A stretch of 11,254 nt of DNA. It comes from MWCM01 sp964558315. Its GTDB lineage: Bacteria > Patescibacteriota > UBA1384 > XYA2-FULL-43-10. Under the pieces are notes generated by a model. It saw only the letters and a program-made list of their open reading frames with translations. It did no database searches and was not told the DNA's origin. The position numbers were made by a program, and so were the translations under genes. Where the stretch lies: the NCBI GenBank assembly GCA_964558315.1, contig CAZLCL010000027.1, forward strand, positions 1 to 11,254. The letters are read 5' to 3'. Of this stretch, positions 6,098 through 11,254 are shown piece after piece (the first letter of the stretch is position 1; each line of letters starts with the position of its first letter).

Positions 6098-7357
6098 TTA
6101 TTCAATTATCCGTTCAACTTTAATACCGTCACCGGATACCGCTTCCCAAGCTTCTGATTTTATGTTTTGTTTAGCAATATCGGGGTGTGAATCATAGCTT
6201 TTTTTAATCTGTTCAATAAATTTGTGCTTATAATTTTGATCAACCAAAGAGATTACACAACCGCCAAATCCTCCCCCAACCATCCTTGCCCCAAAGCATC
6301 CCTCACTATCAACTGCGGCTTTTTGCATAATATCGAGTTCATCACAAGTTACCTCGTAATCCTCTTTTAAGCTTTTGTGAGTTAAATTTAATAATTCTCC
6401 TGCCTGAATAAAATTTTTATCTTTCAAGGCTTCCATCATTAAGAAAACTCGCTCTCTTTCTGTAATCGGATGTTTTAATCGCCTGTATTCCTGTTCGGTT
6501 AATTCATTTTTATGTTGTTCGAGCATTTCAGAAGTGACATCTCTAGCATTTTGCACCTCCGGATAGTGTGATTCGATTTTAGCTATGGCTGAAAATGCGT
6601 TTTTCTTCCTATTGTCATATTCAGAGAACAATTGATTGTGCTTAACCATAGTATTGCTGATGATAAACGCGACCTCCTCTGGAATCGGTGAATATAAATA
6701 ACTTTTCTCTCTATTATCAGAAAGTGTCGCAAATTGTTTTTTACCTGTAGCTATGGCTAAATGATCATTAAAGCCACCTCGTGTGCCATACCAATACTCC
6801 GCCCAACACCCCATCATAAAAAATTTCTTCAGCAAATTTGAGGTTTTCTGATCATCGGCTTTGGAGTTGATTATCTCTATGCCCTCCTCTGGAGTGTAAT
6901 CAATTTGACCGTCGGTAAAGCCATTAGCCGACCCAAGTGCTGTAAGCGCGGTCATAGTTAGAGCAGATGATGAAGATAAACCCCCTCCAACGGGTATCGA
7001 AGAGTCAATAAGCATATCAAAACCTTTGACGTTTCTTCTTTTATACTCCTCCGCATACATAGCGGTAGCGCCTTGAATATATTGAACCCACTGAATTTTG
7101 TATCTATCATCTTGTATAGAAAATTCAAAAAAAGGTTTATCCTGTTCACGCAAATTTAACGAGTAAATTCTGATCTTATTATCATCTCTAGGCAAAACAT
7201 ACGCCTTCATTGTAAGATTTCCGACTGCCATAGATAAAACGAAATTATCAAAATAATCAGAGTGTTCACCAATAATATTCACTCTACTAGGGGTAACAAT
7301 TTTATACACAGGCTTTTTACCAAAACCTTGCACAAAAAGATCAATATTTCTATCCAT
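6098..7357 (-). CDS. galK: Galactokinase (GHMP kinase family)
   Basis: 419 aa, cytoplasmic; GalK phosphorylates alpha-D-galactose at C1 with ATP, the entry to the Leloir pathway. All three family motifs are present: the galactokinase signature PSRVNIIGEHSDY (23-35), with Glu31 and Asp34 at sugar-binding positions; the GHMP ATP loop PVGGGLSSSSA (122-132); and the C-terminal GARMVGGGFGGC (356-367). SEYDNR (245-250) matches the conserved SEYNxRR, and GDGIKV (409-414) the usual tail. At the catalytic site the usual MDQ reads NDH (197-199): the aspartate (Asp198) is kept, but its neighbours differ, so specificity for galactose over a related sugar (N-acetylgalactosamine, arabinose) is not certain. 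A strong ribosome binding site (GTGGAG, 7 nt before the ATG) fixes the start. No galT, galE or transporter is visible, so it is an orphan kinase here. It has its own candidate promoter and a structured leader. Confidence 0.92.
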   Translation of the reverse strand: MDRNIDLFVQGFGKKPVYKIVTPSRVNIIGEHSDYFDNFVLSMAVGNLTMKAYVLPRDDNKIRIYSLNLREQDKPFFEFSIQDDRYKIQWVQYIQGATAMYAEEYKRRNVKGFDMLIDSSIPVGGGLSSSSALTMTALTALGSANGFTDGQIDYTPEEGIEIINSKADDQKTSNLLKKFFMMGCWAEYWYGTRGGFNDHLAIATGKKQFATLSDNREKSYLYSPIPEEVAFIISNTMVKHNQLFSEYDNRKKNAFSAIAKIESHYPEVQNARDVTSEMLEQHKNELTEQEYRRLKHPITERERVFLMMEALKDKNFIQAGELLNLTHKSLKEDYEVTCDELDIMQKAAVDSEGCFGARMVGGGFGGCVISLVDQNYKHKFIEQIKKSYDSHPDIAKQNIKSEAWEAVSGDGIKVERIIE

Positions 7358-7405
7358 AAAAAATCTCCACTTCTTAATCAGTAAAATTACTTCAGCTCCA
7401 AAAAT

Positions 7406-7444
7406 AAGTGCCTACCCCCCGATATAGCACTTCTCGTTAGGTAG
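7406..7444 (-). promoter_or_regulatory. Candidate H-type pseudoknot in galK leader
   Basis: On the minus-strand leader, 49 nt before the galK ATG, two stems interleave. CTACC (7444-7440) pairs with GGTAG (7416-7412), and AAGTGC (7432-7427) with GCACTT (7411-7406), in the order 1-2-1'-2'. The stems are 5 and 6 perfect Watson-Crick pairs, and the second follows the first without a break. Small riboswitches often have this topology, but I recognise no known class, and two short complementary pairs can arise by chance. Confidence 0.3.
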
Positions 7445-7472
7445 CTTGTATATTTGGATGTTCGACAATTAA

Positions 7473-7481
7473 ATTTTATCA
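7473..7481 (-). promoter_or_regulatory. Possible extended -10 promoter for galK
   Basis: On the minus strand TGA then TAAAAT (7481-7473) matches an extended -10 element (TGN plus a -10 box, 5/6). The -35 region is poor. It lies just downstream of the terminator that ends the preceding gene, and would give galK an untranslated leader of about 110 nt containing the pseudoknot. Confidence 0.3.
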
Positions 7482-7482
7482 C

Positions 7483-7515
7483 AAAAATGACTTTTTCACA
7501 TATAGAAAAAATCAT
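7483..7515 (-). terminator. Intrinsic terminator after the single-span membrane protein gene
   Basis: On the minus strand, ATGATTTTTTC (7515-7505) pairs with GAAAAAGTCAT (7497-7487) around a 7-nt loop, followed by a U-tract down to 7483. The one imperfect position is a U-G wobble in minus-strand RNA but a C-A mismatch in plus-strand RNA, so the structure favours the minus strand. It begins 3 nt past the stop at 7519. The stem is AT-rich, so it may be leaky. Confidence 0.6.
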
Positions 7516-7518
7516 CTG

Positions 7519-8667
7519 TTACTCTTCCCAAGGCAAATCTATATAGGTAAGCGATATTAAAACTGAGCCATTCGGTTTATCAATGCCTTTCACAATAATT
7601 TGGATCGAACTGTTTGGAGATAATTTTATTTTTTGTTCAAATTCTTCCGATTTAGTGTCACTTACAAGTAGTTGGCTTACTGGGATAGCCTCTGATGATT
7701 GGTTTTGCTTATAGTCTATTTCGATTTTGGCATATTTATTGCTTTGTAAAGAGACAGTAATATCCAATAAATAATAAGTGTGGCCTTGAGGAGCTTCTAA
7801 AAAATGAGCATCTACGCTCTCTCCTAATTTGGGGATAGTTATCTCTTTAGACAATAAATATCTATAGTAATTGTGCTTTAGCGCCCACTGTTCAAAATCT
7901 TGGCTTCTATTAAAAATATTACCTCCGATATCTTCTTGGCTATTGCTGAAACTAGATGAAGGATAATCTTGAGGGAAATTTGTAACAGCAATACTCTCCT
8001 TATCGTTGTTTACGACAACCTTTAAAGTATTTTCTAGCCGTTTCTCAATCTCTCCTAGCTGTCCATTTGCAGAAGTTAGATTGTCGTTTATAATGCTTAA
8101 AATTGAATCTTGGCCGATTTTTGATAGAGTAGTGATCAAATTCGACATCTGTTCATTTTGCAATTTGCCACCATTTTCAAGAATTTTTATTAACTCTAGC
8201 AATGTATTATCTTTTGCGACCGCTTGCTTAATATCTTCTTGGACTAAAAGATAGGCTTGCTTATCTGATAATGAATAAATCTCTTTTAGCTCCGAAGAAA
8301 ATGCTGATACCGCTTGATTTGCAGTAATTTGACTAATCTGGCTAAGTATATCCTCCGATATTGGGCTTACCTTATTTTGTGCCACTCGTTGTTCCATAGT
8401 CGCGACATCTTGAGCAATCTCTTTAGATTTATTGGCCGCTTTAACATATTGCTGATAAGAATTAAATGTCCAATAAGTTACACCAATTACAAATACAGCC
8501 AAGAGTGTTTGATGTAATATTGAAGATATCCTATTGGCATGCCAAAAATAGTATATTTTAGATTTTGTTCTCAAATAATTGTGAAGTCTTAAAAAAGAGC
8601 TAAAAGAAGTCCGAGTGCTCCTCTGAATAAGCCAGATATTATGATCTATGTCTCTTCTATTATTCAT
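7519..8667 (-). CDS. Single-span membrane protein of unknown function
   Basis: 382 aa. A basic cytoplasmic segment (1-48), containing FLRLHNYLRTKSKIYYFWH (25-43), precedes one membrane span at about 51-68, giving a type II topology with the bulk outside. Residues 75-220 are strongly helical and charged, with likely coiled-coil stretches (for example GEIEKRLENTLKVV, 205-218). Residues 221-260 are a Ser/Asn-rich linker. Residues 272-382 look like a beta-sandwich, with alternating strands ending ISLTYIDLPW. No catalytic motif is visible. The juxtamembrane HNYLRTKSKIYYFW element seems familiar from candidate-phyla surface proteins encoded next to PKD or beta-helix proteins (recollection, not a search). 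It lies 220 nt downstream of such a gene on the same strand, so a role in anchoring or displaying it is possible. The ATG at 8667 has no clear ribosome binding site; a palindrome overlaps its promoter region. An intrinsic terminator closes it. Confidence 0.75.
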   Translation of the reverse strand: MNNRRDIDHNIWLIQRSTRTSFSSFLRLHNYLRTKSKIYYFWHANRISSILHQTLLAVFVIGVTYWTFNSYQQYVKAANKSKEIAQDVATMEQRVAQNKVSPISEDILSQISQITANQAVSAFSSELKEIYSLSDKQAYLLVQEDIKQAVAKDNTLLELIKILENGGKLQNEQMSNLITTLSKIGQDSILSIINDNLTSANGQLGEIEKRLENTLKVVVNNDKESIAVTNFPQDYPSSSFSNSQEDIGGNIFNRSQDFEQWALKHNYYRYLLSKEITIPKLGESVDAHFLEAPQGHTYYLLDITVSLQSNKYAKIEIDYKQNQSSEAIPVSQLLVSDTKSEEFEQKIKLSPNSSIQIIVKGIDKPNGSVLISLTYIDLPWEE

Positions 8668-8694
8668 CTTTTATTAATCTTTTATAATAATTTT

Positions 8695-8731
8695 ATTATA
8701 CATAAAATATATAGCATATGCTATATATTTT
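8695..8731 (-). promoter_or_regulatory. 28-bp perfect palindrome next to a -10 box (candidate operator)
   Basis: Bases 8704-8731 are a perfect palindrome with no spacer, centred on GCATATGC (8714-8721) with flanks AAAATATATA and TATATATTTT. On the minus strand, TATAAT (8700-8695) follows at once and would start transcription about 20 nt before the ATG at 8667, so the palindrome covers the -35 region. There is no recognisable -35 hexamer, which would suit an activator or repressor site. It could also be a weak terminator of the upstream gene, but the stem is almost all AT and minus-strand RNA continues with only UUUUA. Confidence 0.45.
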
Positions 8732-8887
8732 TTTTGATTAAAGCCGATTTCTATTAACAAAAACAAATTTTTATATCGTTAATAAAAATAGCTGTGACTA
8801 GCCGATAAATGTCTTTAGCTGTTGAAAACTTTTGCCTTAAGACTAATAGATACTTAGGATGAATTATTACAAAAATATTAATGGTGG

Positions 8888-11254
8888 TTAATACTTATAT
8901 TTAAGTAAATGGTGTTTTCGATACAAATAAATTTCATAGATATTGGCGGCTTCTAGAATCCAATAAAGCACAATATAGGCGGCAAGAATATAATAAAATT
9001 TATCAATTAATTGAATAATAAATACTATTTGAATTATGCCCGCTAAAAACCAGCGCGTATAAAGCAAGACTGGTTTATTAAAAAAGTCTCTAATCTGTTT
9101 AAACATTTCCAAATACAATCCTAAGTAATCCATTAGAGTAACAAGCAAAAGAATCAATGCCAAAACATAAAAAGCGACATTCGCAATAGAAGTTAACCGC
9201 TCTTCGGCGATTTTTTTCTGAATTTCCTCTTCGCTCAGACCAATCTGAGGAGGATCTTCATCTGACCTAGGCTCTGAATTTGTGATCTCTTCGAGTGAAA
9301 TATTATTATCTGAACTCTCCTCAGCAACAGAATTATTAGAATCGTTTTCGGTATTAGTGCCCCCGCTGGATGATCTAACATTAGAAATTGTGCCATCACC
9401 GGAAATTACGTATTCAGCCGAATATGTGCCACTCTGATTGCCGAAATAGTCTCTAAACCTTACAAACAACGTTCCGGTAGTTTCTTCTTCGGCCTCCGCT
9501 CTTTCAAACATCTCTTTACCGAAGATTTGAGGAAGATATGGACCAAATAATTCGCTTTGTTCTGAAGACAAATTAATTTCATCTTGATACGGGAGCCATT
9601 CAGCACCGGAAAAATCGCCGTTAGAGGAGTATATTATCTCTAAGTCTGAATCATCTGTAACCTCAGATACAATTTTTAGTCCGCTATCCACATCGTTAAA
9701 CAATTCAACCTTTCCGACCTCAGGCGATTTATTATCTAATTTTAATGCTTGTGTTACCCCATAATCTGATTCATCGGCGCCTGATCTAATTTTAAAACGG
9801 AAAATAATTGAGGGTAAATGCTGATTTGCAAATATTTTCTTGGAGAGAATTTTAAAATTCAATGGGGAGTCATTGAAAGTTGAGTAAATTTTGGAGGATA
9901 AATTTAAATCTTCGGTATTATCAGCTCCTAAATCCTGCCATTCATTTTGGCCAATTCTATATTGCATACTAAAAATTGACAAAGATTTGTCTGTAAGGTA
10001 AGACCCTAATTTACTTCGAACTTTATACGGAACATTAATTATGCCTAATCCATCCCTAGCTACAGAAGGAGCAGTTAAGATGTTATCGCTATCGTATCCT
10101 ATTACCAATGATTTGTCGCCAGCATCTTCAATAGAACTGTAAACTTGGATTTCAATTTGGTCTTCGGAATAAAGACCCAAATTATCTGTGACTTTAAGAG
10201 TTGCCGTAAACGAGCCAGCACTTTCATATGTGTGTTGCGGGTTTGCTGAGGTGGATGAACTGCCGTCCCCGAAGTTCCACAAATATGAGGCAATACTACC
10301 GTCCTCATCAGTAGCGTTTGCGGTAAATTGGACATTAAGGGGAAACAGCCCAGCGGAGATATTTACGCTTGGATTAATCACCGGAGGCTGATTAGTGTAA
10401 GTGACAGTGATGTTTAGCGTTTTTTCGCTTGAATTACCGTAAATATCCGAGGCGCTGAATTTTACAGCATGCTCACCATGCTGATTTTTAGCAGGAGTCC
10501 AATAAAATAGATTAGTAGTGCTGTTAAAAGAGGAGCCACTTGGTAGATCGTCGGCATAGATATATACCTGATCGCCATCGGGATCACTTGCTTCAACATT
10601 AAAACTTAAAATTTTTGTGGTTTCAATGGTTTTGTCATCTATTTCAGCAAAAACCGGTGGATTGTTCACTCCGGGATCAGCATACTCGTATTTACCCATA
10701 TCCGGAGCAGAACCCAAATAGTTGTCGTTGATATTATTTAAAACAACTCCGCTATCTATGGCTGGGCTATCCGATTTTAGACGAAAATTTTGTCCGGGAA
10801 AATACGGATTGACTAAATCAGGGTCCTCAAAAAAGCTGTGAAGATCGGCGCCATAATCCACATTAGGATTAGTAGTAGTTTTTCTATCCCAGTAAACATT
10901 ATAATCCGATTCAAGTTGCCCCCAGACATAACTGCTTCTACTCCAATCTTTGGCATACTCGTAAAAGAATTTAGCCAACGATCTACCATAAAAAATATTG
11001 TTTTTAAAGGTAAAATTCGTGTGCATTAATGCGGCAAATCTGAAAAAAAGTAAAGGACTTGCATGAACAACCGAGCCCCAACCACTTTCACTTAGACGAA
11101 AAGTGTTATGATAATAATAAATCGGCCCAAAATCAGCATATCTATCTTCTGGAGCAGTAGCAATATCCCCAAGCGCCACCGTGTTGCTGGCAATTTTTAT
11201 GTATTGCACAGGAGAATGAAATTCATTTCTAAAGACATATATCGGCCCAACATA
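8888..11254 (-). CDS. Surface protein with beta-helix, Ig-like and PKD domains and C-terminal membrane anchor (5' end outside window)
   Basis: Open to the window edge, so the N-terminus is missing; 788 residues are visible. Numbering here starts at a GTG at 11209, which is not the true start, since 15 more in-frame codons precede it. The beginning is the end of a right-handed parallel beta-helix: GPIYVFRNEF and GPIYYYHNTF are successive rungs, and SPAIDSG (148-154) with APDMGKYEY (168-176) is the closing motif of many such proteins. Then come a cadherin/He_PIG-like Ig domain (about 183-270; EASDPDGD), a PKD domain (about 274-358; WNFGDG at 311-316), and a beta-rich region (about 365-605) with two more possible Ig-like units. 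An acidic Ser/Asn linker (605-670) leads to three hydrophobic helices (about 673-695, 716-735, 738-757) and a basic tail. The C-terminus thus anchors it in the membrane with the domains outside: an adhesin or glycan-binding or -degrading surface protein. No catalytic site is assignable. Confidence 0.85.
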   Translation of the reverse strand, partial: YVGPIYVFRNEFHSPVQYIKIASNTVALGDIATAPEDRYADFGPIYYYHNTFRLSESGWGSVVHASPLLFFRFAALMHTNFTFKNNIFYGRSLAKFFYEYAKDWSRSSYVWGQLESDYNVYWDRKTTTNPNVDYGADLHSFFEDPDLVNPYFPGQNFRLKSDSPAIDSGVVLNNINDNYLGSAPDMGKYEYADPGVNNPPVFAEIDDKTIETTKILSFNVEASDPDGDQVYIYADDLPSGSSFNSTTNLFYWTPAKNQHGEHAVKFSASDIYGNSSEKTLNITVTYTNQPPVINPSVNISAGLFPLNVQFTANATDEDGSIASYLWNFGDGSSSTSANPQHTYESAGSFTATLKVTDNLGLYSEDQIEIQVYSSIEDAGDKSLVIGYDSDNILTAPSVARDGLGIINVPYKVRSKLGSYLTDKSLSIFSMQYRIGQNEWQDLGADNTEDLNLSSKIYSTFNDSPLNFKILSKKIFANQHLPSIIFRFKIRSGADESDYGVTQALKLDNKSPEVGKVELFNDVDSGLKIVSEVTDDSDLEIIYSSNGDFSGAEWLPYQDEINLSSEQSELFGPYLPQIFGKEMFERAEAEEETTGTLFVRFRDYFGNQSGTYSAEYVISGDGTISNVRSSSGGTNTENDSNNSVAEESSDNNISLEEITNSEPRSDEDPPQIGLSEEEIQKKIAEERLTSIANVAFYVLALILLLVTLMDYLGLYLEMFKQIRDFFNKPVLLYTRWFLAGIIQIVFIIQLIDKFYYILAAYIVLYWILEAANIYEIYLYRKHHLLKYKY

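Noticed and set aside
6958..7149. 63-codon minus-strand frame inside galK
   Set aside because: Alternative-frame shadow of a confidently identified gene.
8006..8517. Two plus-strand open frames (8006-8254 and 8314-8517)
   Set aside because: Antisense to the single-span membrane protein gene; no ribosome binding sites or recognisable features.
10102..11029. Open frames at 10102-10335 (-), 10188-10391 (+) and 10838-11029 (+)
   Set aside because: Shadows of the large surface-protein gene, whose frame shows clear PKD and Ig-like domains throughout.
1..11254. Recoded UGA (as in some candidate phyla)
   Set aside because: None of the nine native genes uses TGA as stop, which raised the question. 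But long genes, including one with at least 788 codons, are free of in-frame TGA, so the standard bacterial code fits; the bias is explained by AT-richness.
1..11254. CRISPR array, insertion sequence or rRNA
   Set aside because: No regularly spaced direct repeats, no transposase-like protein and no rRNA-like conserved stretches were seen on either strand.

Overview
This AT-rich window looks like a bacterial chromosome or metagenomic scaffold, probably from the Candidate Phyla Radiation (Patescibacteria) or a similar lineage. That is inference, and rests on three things: the style of the type IV pilin-like proteins, several lineage-type membrane-anchored proteins of unknown function, and compact, mostly one-directional gene packing. 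A run of exactly 100 N (5250-5349) marks a scaffold join, so this is an assembly product.

Left part (1-2400). A 31-nt imperfect hairpin opens the window. It is followed by a plus-strand gene for a membrane-anchored coiled-coil protein with a C-terminal globular domain (103-801). About 200 bp of strikingly GC-rich DNA comes next, holding what looks like the 5' end of a foreign gene on the minus strand, and then a 53-nt nearly perfect hairpin (1021-1073). A plus-strand gene (1231-1983) encodes a protein that may belong to the helix-hairpin-helix (HhH-GPD) DNA glycosylase fold. It converges on a small two-helix membrane protein gene (2184-2384), with a bidirectional terminator between them.

Middle part (2549-5877). 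A minus-strand operon of three minor-pilin-like genes, transcribed right to left: a PilV-like pilin carrying carboxypeptidase-regulatory/Cna-B-like and IPT/TIG-like domains (interrupted by the N gap), a PilW/GspJ-like pseudopilin that overlaps it by 14 nt, and a PilX-like protein 12 nt further on. Together they would form the priming or tip complex of a type IV pilus, with the extra domains of the first subunit as candidate adhesive surface.

Right part (6098-11254). All genes are on the minus strand. A surface protein whose 5' end lies beyond the window carries a beta-helix, an Ig/cadherin-like domain, a PKD domain and a C-terminal three-helix anchor. Downstream of it lies a single-span membrane protein of unknown function whose promoter region holds a perfect 28-bp palindrome. 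This gene ends at an intrinsic terminator, and a galactokinase (galK) follows behind its own candidate promoter and a leader that can fold as an H-type pseudoknot. No other Leloir-pathway gene is visible. The theme of the window is cell-surface and pilus structure, with one sugar kinase and one possible DNA-repair-fold protein.
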